Shown here: positions 46,666 through 56,146 of the stretch, piece by piece
Layout: each line of letters opens with the position of its first letter
Position numbering within the stretch: position 1 is the stretch's first letter
NCBI RefSeq assembly: GCF_017426725.1
Contig: NZ_JAERMS010000008.1
Coordinates: 1 to 64,000 of the forward strand
Origin: Prevotella illustrans
GTDB lineage: Bacteria; Bacteroidota; Bacteroidia; Bacteroidales; Bacteroidaceae
Direction of reading: 5' to 3'
Length of the DNA stretch: 64,000 nucleotides
Translations under genes and position numbers: made by a program
The notes under the pieces: model-generated
Told to the model about the DNA's origin: nothing
The model's input: only the letters and a program-made list of their open reading frames with translations
The model's database searches: none

Positions 46666-47591
46666 GGAGATACACAGCTCGGTTGCGGGACGAATGGAAC
46701 CTTTTCGTGACCCGGTCGAAGAACGGAACGTTCCTCTTCGACCGCGACTACATGGACTATCACCAACAGCGGTTTGCCGATTTCTCCCTTCTTTTCTATC
46801 TTAAAGACAGCCTTTACGCCATCCTGCCGGCCAATCGGGAAGGCAATATCTTGCGATCGCACGCCGGGTTGACCTACGGCGGCCTCGTCATGGACGCTCA
46901 GGCCACAGCCGCCAATACCGTCAGGCTCTTCGAGGAGCTGAACGCTTATCTGCGGACACAAGGGATTGAAAAGGTTATCTACAAGTGTATTCCTTGGGTT
47001 TATCACCGCATGGCGGCCGAAGAAGACCTGTATGCCATCTTCAGAACATGCCGGGCACGCCTTGTCGCCCGTGACATTGGCTCGGTCATAACCCGTGGCA
47101 GTGAGCAGAGATGGCAGCGCGTGCGTCGCAGAGCGGTCGATAGGGCCGACAAACAAGGTGTTGTCGTGCGACAATCAGACGACTTTGCGGGTTTCTGGGA
47201 GATACTGACAGAGAATCTTAATGCCAAATATGGCGTGCAACCGGTGCATAATTTGGACGAAATCAGCTTGCTCCACAGCCGTTTTCCCGACCATATCAAG
47301 CTCTATACAGCCACTGTCGATGGCGAACTATTGGCCGGAGTGGTGCTCTATCTCACGCCGCAGGTGGCGCACGCGCAGTACAGTTCGGCCAGCGCCAAGG
47401 GCAAACAGTGGGGCGCTATCGACAAAATCTACAGTCAAATCATACCCGAAACATTGGCTGAATATCGCTATTTCGACTTCGGACGCTCCACGGAGAACCG
47501 GGGATTATATTTAAACGAGAATCTCATTTTTCAGAAAGAAGGCTACGGCGCCCGAGGTTTGTGTTGGGATTGGTACGAATGGAACGTATGA
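46653..47591 (+). CDS. FemAB/GNAT-like acyltransferase of a nucleotide-sugar locus
   Basis: The 312-residue protein has a double-GNAT FemAB-like layout: an N-terminal half to about 150 (GNILRSHAGLTYGGLVMD), then a C-terminal acceptor half with HLYT-like strands (KLYTATVDGELLAGVVLYLTP) and the closing FDFGRSTENRGLYLNENLIFQKEGYG. It sits between the ketoisomerase (13-base overlap) and the aminotransferase (ATGA overlap), the slot where FdtC or QdtC N-acetyltransferase would be expected. It may acylate the 3-amino group of the sugar. That role is inferred from position alone. Confidence 0.7.
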   Translation: MFEIRRYTARLRDEWNLFVTRSKNGTFLFDRDYMDYHQQRFADFSLLFYLKDSLYAILPANREGNILRSHAGLTYGGLVMDAQATAANTVRLFEELNAYLRTQGIEKVIYKCIPWVYHRMAAEEDLYAIFRTCRARLVARDIGSVITRGSEQRWQRVRRRAVDRADKQGVVVRQSDDFAGFWEILTENLNAKYGVQPVHNLDEISLLHSRFPDHIKLYTATVDGELLAGVVLYLTPQVAHAQYSSASAKGKQWGAIDKIYSQIIPETLAEYRYFDFGRSTENRGLYLNENLIFQKEGYGARGLCWDWYEWNV

Positions 47592-48685
47592 AAATAGAAT
47601 ATCTTTCATTAAAAAAAATAACCGAACAACATTCGGAAGAGATTCAAGAGGCGGCCAATCAGGTCGTTGCCTCAGGCTGGTATCTGCTTGGTGAGGCCAC
47701 AAAAACGTTTGAAACGGCATATACCGACTACATCGGAACTCGCCATTGCATTGGTTGCGGTAACGGACTCGACGCTTTGACGCTCATCTTTCGTGCCTAC
47801 AAGGAGATGGGGAAGCTGAAAGAAGGCGACGAAGTGATTGTGCCGGCCAACACTTACATTGCTTCCATCCTTGCCATTACCGAGAATGGACTGAAGCCTG
47901 TGCTGGTAGAACCGTATTATTCCTCGCTCGAGCTCGACGATTATCTCATGAAACGGGCCATCACCAATAAAACCCGAGCCGTGCTTTTGGTGCATCTCTA
48001 CGGTCGTTGCGCCATGAACGAAGCCATTGCCGAGGTCTGTAAGCGCCACCAGTTGATGCTGATTGAAGACAACGCGCATGCGGCCGGCTGTACTTACAAC
48101 CAACGAAAGACCGGTCATTTGGGCCATGCGGCCGGCCACAGCTTCTATCCGACGAAGAATCTTGGTGCCTTGGGCGATGCCGGAGCCGTGACGACGGACG
48201 ATGACGAACTGGCTACGGTAGTCCGATCGCTGGGTAATTATGGTTCCGAACGTAAGTATTTCTATGCTCACAAGGGGCGTAACAGCCGCATCGACGAACT
48301 TCAGGCCGCTGTGCTGGACGTGAAATTGAAATACCTTGACCGTGAAAACCAACGCCGAAAGGATATTGCCGAATACATGATCGCTCATATCGACAATCCA
48401 GCCATCTCGCTGTCGTTCGACCCGATAGCCGACAACGTGCACCATATCTTTCCCGTTTTTTGCGACCGCCGCGACGACCTGCGACAATACCTACATGACA
48501 ACGGTATCGAAACGGCCCTCCATTATCCCGTCGCGCCCCATCGCCAACGCTGCTACAAAAGTCTGAACAAACTCTCGTTTCCCGTCACCGAGAAACTGGC
48601 CCGCACCGAACTCAGTATTCCCTGCAACCCGACGCTGACCGACAATGAAGTGGAATACATCGTCGAAACGCTCAACCGATTCTGA
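47588..48685 (+). CDS. DegT/DnrJ/EryC1 sugar aminotransferase (FdtB/QdtB-like)
   Basis: This PLP enzyme adds an amino group to C3 of the 3-keto-6-deoxyhexose. Start 47588 (MKIEYLSLKK) is chosen for the ATGA overlap; ATGs at 47561 and 47579 lie deeper in the upstream gene. The 365 residues show GNGLDALTLIFRAY, DEVIVPANTYIASILAI, the Asp of VLLVHLYGRCA...LIEDNAHAAG, and the Schiff-base Lys in SFYPTKNLGALGDAGAV. Together with rfbB and the ketoisomerase it predicts dTDP-3-amino-3,6-dideoxyhexose. Confidence 0.9.
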   Translation: MKIEYLSLKKITEQHSEEIQEAANQVVASGWYLLGEATKTFETAYTDYIGTRHCIGCGNGLDALTLIFRAYKEMGKLKEGDEVIVPANTYIASILAITENGLKPVLVEPYYSSLELDDYLMKRAITNKTRAVLLVHLYGRCAMNEAIAEVCKRHQLMLIEDNAHAAGCTYNQRKTGHLGHAAGHSFYPTKNLGALGDAGAVTTDDDELATVVRSLGNYGSERKYFYAHKGRNSRIDELQAAVLDVKLKYLDRENQRRKDIAEYMIAHIDNPAISLSFDPIADNVHHIFPVFCDRRDDLRQYLHDNGIETALHYPVAPHRQRCYKSLNKLSFPVTEKLARTELSIPCNPTLTDNEVEYIVETLNRF

Positions 48686-48720
48686 ATGACAGCCGCTCCC
48701 GGCAATAATAAGCAAACTAT

Positions 48721-49089
48721 AATTGCATATATTGCTGTCCGATAAACAAATTATAGCGATAAATCATGCCTTTTCGCCGTCCCGGCAAATGACGGCAGGC
48801 TTTCCGGGCTCTCGGAAGACATCAAGACAAAACAGATGTTAAATGCAGAACCACTGCAAACGCCACGGCAAATGCCGGCAGACTTGCAGAACCTCTGCAA
48901 ACATCCCGGCAAATGCCGACGACCTTTCCCGGCGCGCGGAAAACACCAAACCAAAAGGAATGTTTTTAGCAAGGGTTGTTATTTGGGGCAAAAAGTAAGC
49001 CACTACCGGCTATACATGCCTGTAGTATCGATAAATAAAGGCTTGCAGAACTGTCAATCAGTTTTTACCGGACACCAATAAATTGCATA
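48721..49089. mobile_element. MITE-like element with 9-bp target duplication
   Basis: The element proper is 48730-49080 (351 bp). Its ends are imperfect inverted repeats, TATTGCTGTCCGATAAAC on the left and, read inward from the right, TATTGGTGTCCGGTAAAAAC. It is flanked by the perfect direct repeat AATTGCATA at 48721-48729 and 49081-49089, the mark of transposition. It has no transposase gene. Inside, three CGGCAAATG-type units begin at 48781, 48863 and 48905. The same end sequence occurs at 38-55. Confidence 0.8.
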
Positions 49090-49338
49090 TTATCAGATGA
49101 ATGGATTTATAACAGCATTGTGTAGCAATGCAAGAAATGGACGAATACCTGAGGAATATGATTTCTTCGGCTGTTTAATAGGCGAATGGGACATTGTGTG
49201 GAACGATCATTTTATGGTTTGGTATCACTCTCACGTGCGAAAAAGCTGATATCGTCTTTCCCTGTTATAAAGAACCACAGACTATACTATGAGTTATCCC
49301 AAGATATGAATTCATAAAGCTACGTTAAAGATTAGGTT
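49090..49338. other. Spacer upstream of the ECF sigma gene, no feature identified
   Basis: AT-rich sequence between the MITE and the sigma-factor gene. No convincing gene, hairpin terminator or exact TTTG/TAnnTTTG promoter pair was seen. The promoter of the sigma gene is likely here but was not found. Confidence 0.5.
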
Positions 49339-49854
49339 ATGATGCTTAATACCCTCCACAAGAGCGAATTTGAAAAACTATTCGATGAAAAATATAAGCA
49401 GCTTTATTATTTCGCCTTCGATTATCTGAAAGAAGGAGACGAATGTAGGGATATTGTAAGTGAAGTGTTCGCTGCAATCTGGAATAGGCGTTCGAAGATT
49501 GATAGAAAGAGAATCGACTCTTATTTGTATTCAAGCGTGAGAAACAAGTGTATTGACCATCTGAGACAAAAGAACCGTATTCACAGAATGGTGAAAGAGT
49601 ACCCACTCCTGTTCTGTGAAATAGATGACGAAGACTGGCAAGAGAAAGAACAAAGGATTCAACTCATGCAGGCAGAAATAAAGAAAATGTCAAGCCGAAC
49701 ACGCTATGTATTGCATGAAAAATATTTCAACGAGCGGTCATATAAGGAAATAGCCGATCTTTTGGGAATCTCGGTCGATGGCGTGAGTAAAATACTAACG
49801 AGGGCTTTCGCGCAACTAAGAAAAATATGTAATGCTAAAAACAGTGAAAAATAA
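49339..49854 (+). CDS. ECF-family RNA polymerase sigma factor
   Basis: The 171-residue protein has sigma region 2 (LFDEKYKQLYYFAFDYLKEGDECRDIVSEVFAAIW, then SYLYSSVRNKCIDHLR) and region 4 (RTRYVLHEKYFNERSYKEIADLLGISVDGVSKILTRAF). It belongs to the Bacteroidetes group paired with FecR anti-sigma proteins and SusC-type transducers. It should drive the adjacent outer-membrane uptake genes when the receptor is occupied. fecR follows 46 bp later. Start 49339 or the second ATG at 49342 are both possible. Confidence 0.93.
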   Translation: MMLNTLHKSEFEKLFDEKYKQLYYFAFDYLKEGDECRDIVSEVFAAIWNRRSKIDRKRIDSYLYSSVRNKCIDHLRQKNRIHRMVKEYPLLFCEIDDEDWQEKEQRIQLMQAEIKKMSSRTRYVLHEKYFNERSYKEIADLLGISVDGVSKILTRAFAQLRKICNAKNSEK

Positions 49855-49900
49855 TACCTGAAAACGAAAAAGCCGGTTATATATTTAAAGAAATAAAGAA

Positions 49901-50935
49901 ATGGAAAAATCTACCGAAGATATAAATAAAGCAAAGCATACTGAACAGATAAATCGTGAAATGCTGGAGTTTCGGAGTGCTGTTTTGCGTGAATGTGCGC
50001 CTAAACCTGATGTTAAATCAGAGTGGAAACGATTCAGCCGGTATATGGAAATAAATACGGATACAGGCCAAAAGAAGCGTCGGAAAACCATTATATGGCG
50101 TTTCTTTTTTGGAATTGTTACCTCTGCTGCCGTCTTACTGTTGTTTTTCATTCTTACAAATAAGCCGGAACGATTAAATTCGGTCCGTGTATTTAGCGCT
50201 TCCCATACAGCGAAGGAGGTAGTATTAGCAGCTGATAATGGTGAAAAAAAAGCCATTAAAAATCATGCTATGTCGTTCCGGAAGTCTCCTGCCAAGGCTT
50301 CTGCTCGTATGTTTACATTGATTACACCCCGTGGAAAGGATTGTCAAGCAACTCTTCCGGACGGAACGAAAGTATGGATGAATGCTGATAGCAAGCTCAC
50401 ATTCCCCAAGACATTTACAGAGAACAAACGAATAGTAACATTACAAGGTGAAGCCTATTTTGAAGTAGCTAAAGAATACGGACGTCAGTTTGAAGTAAGA
50501 ACTGACTTTTTTACAGCGATTGTATATGGTACAACGTTCAACTTGTGTGCTTATTCGGCTGGTAATGCTAATATAGTGCTGATCGAAGGCAGTGTAGCAA
50601 TAGGTAACGGGAAAGTGTTCCGAACAATTAAACCGGGCGAAATGGCATGCTGGAAGAGCAATAAAAGTTTTACCGTGACAGAAGTAGATACTTATTCATA
50701 CATTCAAAGGCGTAATGGTTTTTTTTATTTCGACAATCAGTCGCTGTTCGAAATCATGCAGGAATTAGGCAGATGGTATAATGTCAATATCATGTTTGAT
50801 GATCCTCAGAAAATGAATGTGCGTTTACATTTCGTTGCAAATCGGAAAAATAAGTTGCAAGAAGCGATTAAAAATCTGAACGAGTTAGGTGTGATACATA
50901 TCGAACAGGAACATGGAACAGTGATTATCAGATAG
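49901..50935 (+). CDS. FecR-family anti-sigma factor
   Basis: The 344-residue inner-membrane protein has a cytoplasmic N-terminal part of about 65 residues that would hold the sigma factor, one membrane helix at about residues 67-87 (IIWRFFFGIVTSAAVLLLFFIL), the periplasmic FecR domain (TLPDGTKVWMNADSKLTFPKTF, about 150-240) and a C-terminal DUF4974 domain that contacts the transducer. It relays the receptor's signal to the sigma factor directly upstream. Confidence 0.92.
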   Translation: MEKSTEDINKAKHTEQINREMLEFRSAVLRECAPKPDVKSEWKRFSRYMEINTDTGQKKRRKTIIWRFFFGIVTSAAVLLLFFILTNKPERLNSVRVFSASHTAKEVVLAADNGEKKAIKNHAMSFRKSPAKASARMFTLITPRGKDCQATLPDGTKVWMNADSKLTFPKTFTENKRIVTLQGEAYFEVAKEYGRQFEVRTDFFTAIVYGTTFNLCAYSAGNANIVLIEGSVAIGNGKVFRTIKPGEMACWKSNKSFTVTEVDTYSYIQRRNGFFYFDNQSLFEIMQELGRWYNVNIMFDDPQKMNVRLHFVANRKNKLQEAIKNLNELGVIHIEQEHGTVIIR

Positions 50936-51064
50936 AAAAATCAATCGAAGAAACTGATTCTATCTTTTTATTGTACCGATTTCGCTTTTTCTCTGTATTA
51001 CTTATAGAATAGTTCCCGATGGAACCGCCTTTTATAAATATCAACCATGTAAAATGTATAAATT

Positions 51065-54000
51065 ATGAGAAAGACCAAATTCCTCTCGGTGATCCTGGGC
51101 TTAATTCTGTCTCTAATAGCCTTGGAAACAAACGCGCAAGGCAAGAAAATCTCGCTGACACTCAACAAGGTTACCCTTCCTGTAGCTTTACGTCAAGTTG
51201 AAGTGCAATCTGGGTACTATAAAATCAATTACTCTTATGATGAAGTGAGTAAGTACACCGTTACGACTACCATTAAAGGAGCAACTGCACCGGAAGCAGT
51301 CAAGACTATCCTCAACGGGTTGCCTTTCATTTCTTCTGTGAATAACGAGTTTATCCAGATACGTAAGACCAACCAAGCATCTGTATCGAAGTTACCCAAT
51401 ACCGTCAGCGGACGGGTTCTCGATTCAGACGGAGAACCGCTCGTCGGCGTTACAGTGAAGGTTGTGGGCACTTCGAATGGTACGGTTACCGATGTTGATG
51501 GTAACTACAGTCTGTCAGGAGTGGCACCTAACCAAGCATTGTCGTTCTCGTATATCGGAAAGAAGACACTCGAACGCAAAGCTCCTTCTTCGAGAAATGT
51601 TATTATTCTGCATGATGAGTCAAACACGTTCAGTGACGTTATCGTGACCGGTTATCAGACAATTTCACGTGAACGGGCTACAGGCTCGTTCGGAACAATG
51701 AATTCCCAGCAACTCGACTCGAAGCTTAACGCTAATCTGAAGAATATTATAGAAGGCCAAATAGCAGGCGTAGTGCTCGATAAAGACGGTAATATCTCGA
51801 TCCGAGGAATCTCCACTCTCATCGCCGAATCCAATCCACTGGTTGTTGTCGACGGCTATCCGACAGAGCTATCGCTAAGTGATCTCAACCCTGATAATAT
51901 CGAGAATATCACTGTGCTAAAGGATGGTGTGGCCGCGTCTATCTATGGTTCACGTGCCGCCAATGGTGTGATTGTCGTGACAACCAAGTTGGAAAAGCGT
52001 GGAAAAGCTACACTCAGTTACAAGGGATCATTCCGTTTTGAAACTAAACCTAATCTTGACTATCTCCATCAGACATCTACTTCTGATTTCATCGATGCCG
52101 AACTGGCGCTTTATAATCTCTCACCGACCAGTACAACGTATTCTTTAGCGAACAAATCGGTTTACCAGAGTCCGGTCAATAAGATGCTCACAATGCACAG
52201 AGCAGGACTGATGACCGACGAAGAGTTCAATAGTCAGATCAATGCACTACGTCAGATCAACGGGCTGAAAGATGTAGAAAAGAATATGTTTCGCACGGCT
52301 TTTACGCAGACGCATAATCTCCGGCTCAGTGGTGGCAATGAAATGAACCGCTATAATCTGGTCTTAAACTACATGAACAACCGTTCTTCATTCATCAACA
52401 CACATGATAACCGGTTGCTACTCGACCTCAAAAATGAGTGGAGTCCATACAAATTCCTCAAGATTGGCATCACTGCAGGTATCAATTATTCACGCTCTCG
52501 ATCGCCGATCGCAAACTGGGATCTGGTTACAGGAATGACCCAATTTTTCCGCCCTTATGAAAGAGTGGTAGATGAAAACGGTAATTTGACTAAGCTCCAT
52601 TCCACCAGTTATGCTGTAGATGAGTTGTATAAGAAATACAGCGGGCTAAAGAATACCGACTACAATCCCATCCAAGAAGCCTACGACAGTTACAATACGG
52701 CTCAGAAATTCTCCATGCAGTTCAGTAGTTTTCTAAAGTTCAACATCACGAGCGATCTCTCTGCTGAAGTCGGAGGAAATTGGTCGCGCGGCAATATCAT
52801 CGAAAAGAGTATCTACGAAGAGAATAGCTACATGATGCGGTTGTCGTATAACAACAGTACATCTATCAGCACTCCATCCTATCATTATGTACCTAATGGC
52901 GACATGATCAATGAAAAGCGTTATACGAATGAGAACTGGACGCTTCGCACGCAAATTAACTACACACACGATTTCGACAAGCATCATGTCAGTGCATTAG
53001 CCGGTAACGAGATCAGAAGAATCACCAGTGATAATAACCAGTATGAAACAAGACTCGGTTACAATCAAATAGCCGGTACATATACGCCTATCAACATTAA
53101 GGATTTCAAGACCAACAGTTACATGCAGGATATGATCTATTCTGTGATACCAATAGCTTATTATGTGAATTACGGCTCTTATGGGTATGCAGACCGTCGT
53201 TTTGTTTCTTGGTATTTCAACGGATCATACGAATATGATAACCGTTATCTGGTCAGCGGAAGTATTCGTGAAGACCTTACCAACTTTTTCGGAACCGATC
53301 CAAAATATCGTCATAAGCCCATTTGGTCTGTTGGGGGTACATGGAAAATCAAGAATGAAGCTTTTTTTAATATTCCTTGGATCAACAGAATGAATCTTCG
53401 CGCCTCTTATGGTATCAACGGAAACATTTCATTAACCGAAGGTCCTGACTTGATTTTATCCACAGGCAACTATAGTAGCGATACGGAAGGAATCTCGTAT
53501 GGTATTGCCTCGTTTCCCAACAATCAACTCCGGTGGGAAAAAACGGCCACGACGAATGTGGGATTCGACGTGGATATGCTTGATAATAGGTTAGGATTTA
53601 CTTTCGACTATTATCTGAAAAAGAGTACAGACTTGTTGGCTAACGACGCCACGGATCCAACGACCGGTGCTTTGAAGATGAATAAGAATGTCGGAGCCAT
53701 TGATAACAACGGTTACGAATTATCCATTCATGGAACACCCATTAGCAATAAAAATTTGAAATGGGATGTGGTTTACAATATTTCATTCAATCATAGCAAA
53801 GTGAAGAAGTATAATGTTTCCCGACTTTACCCTACAGCTTGGGCTTGGACGAGTCCGATTCACGCCGAAGGATATCCCATGTACAGTCTGTTCGGCTACC
53901 AGTTTGCCGGGCTGAATAATAAAGGAGAAGCTATGGTTTACGCGGCAGATGGAGCTAAGAAATTAGCTTCAGCTGTAACTGTTGATGATATTCACTATTT

Positions 54001-54517
54001 GGGAACAACTGTTCCAAAAACAGAGATGTCTTTTACGAACAACTTTACATATCGCGACTTCAACCTTTCTTTCATGCTCATCGGCAAGTTCGGACATAAA
54101 TACCGCAAAGATGTATTTCATGGAGCGAACTATTTGAATAGGCATTTCCCAGAGAGATGGCAAAAGCAGGGAGACGAAAACCATACAATCTATCCGGTAC
54201 TGAAAAGTTGGAGTATGGATACTTTTTATTTCCCGTTCTGCGATGTGAATATTGGAAATGCAAGTTATGTGAAACTTCGCGACGTCACACTGACATATAC
54301 CGTCCCGTCCAATCTCATCTACCACATCAGAATGTCAGATGCACGCATCTATCTGCAGGCACGCAATCTGTTCAGAATCACCGCTTCTGATTGCGATATC
54401 GATCCTGAAACCTATGAGAACAATATGACCGGCAGAATGGGAGCTTCTTCTAATGCCGGCTATACGGTGCTTCCTATGAATCCGGAATTTTACATTGGCC
54501 TTTCCTTTTGTTTCTAA
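51065..54517 (+). CDS. SusC/RagA-family TonB-dependent transducer
   Basis: This outer-membrane barrel imports a ligand and, through its STN domain, signals to FecR. The 1150-residue protein has a signal peptide (ending NAQG, about 25), an STN domain (about 27-100, ISLTLNKVTLPVALRQVE), a carboxypeptidase-D-like domain (about 115-190, VSGRVLDSDGEPLVGVTVKV), a plug (about 195-320, with VVVDGYPTELSLSDLNPDNIENITVLKDG) and a barrel ending in aromatic GLSFCF. Substrate unknown. Upstream sigma/FecR genes and downstream SusD complete the unit. Confidence 0.94.
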   Translation: MRKTKFLSVILGLILSLIALETNAQGKKISLTLNKVTLPVALRQVEVQSGYYKINYSYDEVSKYTVTTTIKGATAPEAVKTILNGLPFISSVNNEFIQIRKTNQASVSKLPNTVSGRVLDSDGEPLVGVTVKVVGTSNGTVTDVDGNYSLSGVAPNQALSFSYIGKKTLERKAPSSRNVIILHDESNTFSDVIVTGYQTISRERATGSFGTMNSQQLDSKLNANLKNIIEGQIAGVVLDKDGNISIRGISTLIAESNPLVVVDGYPTELSLSDLNPDNIENITVLKDGVAASIYGSRAANGVIVVTTKLEKRGKATLSYKGSFRFETKPNLDYLHQTSTSDFIDAELALYNLSPTSTTYSLANKSVYQSPVNKMLTMHRAGLMTDEEFNSQINALRQINGLKDVEKNMFRTAFTQTHNLRLSGGNEMNRYNLVLNYMNNRSSFINTHDNRLLLDLKNEWSPYKFLKIGITAGINYSRSRSPIANWDLVTGMTQFFRPYERVVDENGNLTKLHSTSYAVDELYKKYSGLKNTDYNPIQEAYDSYNTAQKFSMQFSSFLKFNITSDLSAEVGGNWSRGNIIEKSIYEENSYMMRLSYNNSTSISTPSYHYVPNGDMINEKRYTNENWTLRTQINYTHDFDKHHVSALAGNEIRRITSDNNQYETRLGYNQIAGTYTPINIKDFKTNSYMQDMIYSVIPIAYYVNYGSYGYADRRFVSWYFNGSYEYDNRYLVSGSIREDLTNFFGTDPKYRHKPIWSVGGTWKIKNEAFFNIPWINRMNLRASYGINGNISLTEGPDLILSTGNYSSDTEGISYGIASFPNNQLRWEKTATTNVGFDVDMLDNRLGFTFDYYLKKSTDLLANDATDPTTGALKMNKNVGAIDNNGYELSIHGTPISNKNLKWDVVYNISFNHSKVKKYNVSRLYPTAWAWTSPIHAEGYPMYSLFGYQFAGLNNKGEAMVYAADGAKKLASAVTVDDIHYLGTTVPKTEMSFTNNFTYRDFNLSFMLIGKFGHKYRKDVFHGANYLNRHFPERWQKQGDENHTIYPVLKSWSMDTFYFPFCDVNIGNASYVKLRDVTLTYTVPSNLIYHIRMSDARIYLQARNLFRITASDCDIDPETYENNMTGRMGASSNAGYTVLPMNPEFYIGLSFCF

Positions 54518-54529
54518 AATCTTACTAAT

Positions 54530-56098
54530 ATGAAAAGAATATTCAATTTAATCATTATAATATTAAGTGGAATTCTCATTTCCTCTTGTAGTGACTATTT
54601 GGATGTCAAACCTGTGGGCAAGATGATACCGACCGAGATTTCACAGTTTGAGAATCTATTGAACAATGAACTCACCCTACAATTTTTTATGTATGACAAC
54701 AATAACGGTTGTTTTTATGCAGCTATGGGTGACAATCTTGAGATTAGCGAAAATCAGCTCAATTATCAATATACAGCCACTTTTCCTAATTTAGACATCC
54801 TTGCAGCTTATATCTTTTATTCGCCGATTATGCGTCTGACTGTAACTCCTTTCACATGGACCTACAGCTATCGAGCAATCGGATATTTTAATAATGTCGT
54901 GGATGGTATCTCCAAGATCGACAAGGAATCGGAATATGCTAAAAGTATTATCGCCGAAGCCAAAGCGGGTAGGGCATGGCTGTACATGAATCTTGCTCTC
55001 ACTTATGGTCCCATGTATGATCCGAATGGCAAGAATGACACAAAGGTGATACCGTGCCGGACTTCAGGTGATCCTACTACTCCTAACAGAGACTTATCGA
55101 CAACCGATGAAATCTTTAAGCAAGTGAAGGAAGATCTGGACTACGCATGTGCGAATTGCCCACTGAATATCAGTAATCCAAGTCGCGTCAACCGTACTTG
55201 TGCCTATGGCTTGCGTGCCGAATACTATATGTATATGAGAGATTGGAAAAATATGCAGGCTGATTGTAAGAAAGCCTGGGAGTTAGCTTTAAATGATCGA
55301 AAAAGTGTAGAGAAAATGCTATACGACTTTCGTGACTTCCATTATGAGGCAACAACGCCCGTCAGTGTAGACCCTGGCGTTTCCCCAGAAACAGCGATGA
55401 CTTTCCGGGGGCCTGACAATGACTTTGCCAAAACACGCAATAAGGAAAATCTACTTTTCAGGTATGCCCCTTACAGCTACTCTTCTGCCAAGTTCTATCC
55501 ATCAGCTGATTGGAAATCATTGTTTGACAAAGACTGCGATTTAAGATGGAAATTGTTTGCCCTCAATTATCCCGGCTATTCGACGACGGTTGGAACCGTA
55601 AAATACGATGATGGCATTCGACTTGTCTATTTCCGTGATAAGAACCTCAATACGACCGAAGCACTCACCTATCCATTACTCATCTTGATGAAAGCTGAGG
55701 CTGAAGCACGAACAGGAAATCTCCAGACAGCTCTTGCCGACTTGAATCTGTTGCGCAAATACCGCTATGATTTAGGGAAAGGAGTTACAACCGATTTGCC
55801 CGGCGGATCTGCACTTAATCAAGAGCAGTTGCTGAATGAGATCCTTGCGGAACGTCGTCGCGAACAGCCGATGGCTACATTTCAGCGTACATTAGACCTT
55901 AAGCGCTATGCCTTAGATATCGGTAAGCCTTGGAGCAAAGCGACCATTGTGCACACCTGTGGCAATAAGAATTACAGTAAAGCAATCTCGGATCCGTATT
56001 TTCAGTCGCTTCCTATTGACAACGCGATCTTAAAATACAATCCACAATGGGCTATTCCGGAGAATACGGAGATTTTCGATCCGATATCGGCAAAATAG
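54530..56098 (+). CDS. SusD/RagB-family surface lipoprotein
   Basis: The 522-residue lipoprotein has its lipobox at ISSC (Cys20) and continues SDYLDVKPVGKMIPTE, the standard SusD front. Helical TPR-like segments (IIAEAKAGRAWLYMNLALTYG near residue 143) and the C-terminal LLNEILAERRREQ motif are present. SusD forms a lid on the SusC barrel and captures the ligand. It lies 12 bp after susC. No glycoside hydrolase or protease gene is attached, so the ligand is not evident. Confidence 0.93.
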   Translation: MKRIFNLIIIILSGILISSCSDYLDVKPVGKMIPTEISQFENLLNNELTLQFFMYDNNNGCFYAAMGDNLEISENQLNYQYTATFPNLDILAAYIFYSPIMRLTVTPFTWTYSYRAIGYFNNVVDGISKIDKESEYAKSIIAEAKAGRAWLYMNLALTYGPMYDPNGKNDTKVIPCRTSGDPTTPNRDLSTTDEIFKQVKEDLDYACANCPLNISNPSRVNRTCAYGLRAEYYMYMRDWKNMQADCKKAWELALNDRKSVEKMLYDFRDFHYEATTPVSVDPGVSPETAMTFRGPDNDFAKTRNKENLLFRYAPYSYSSAKFYPSADWKSLFDKDCDLRWKLFALNYPGYSTTVGTVKYDDGIRLVYFRDKNLNTTEALTYPLLILMKAEAEARTGNLQTALADLNLLRKYRYDLGKGVTTDLPGGSALNQEQLLNEILAERRREQPMATFQRTLDLKRYALDIGKPWSKATIVHTCGNKNYSKAISDPYFQSLPIDNAILKYNPQWAIPENTEIFDPISAK

Positions 56099-56146
56099 GA
56101 AATAAAAGACAAAAAATAAAAAGATTATAGTAACATCTTATTTTTT

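Noticed and set aside
48781..48960. Three spaced CGGCAAATG-type units that might suggest a CRISPR array
   Set aside because: The units are imperfect and unevenly spaced (82 and 42 bases), there are no cas genes, and the whole stretch lies inside a MITE-like insertion.
48836..49081. Reading frame of about 81 codons inside the MITE
   Set aside because: It is composed of the internal repeats, crosses the right inverted repeat and resembles no transposase or other protein.
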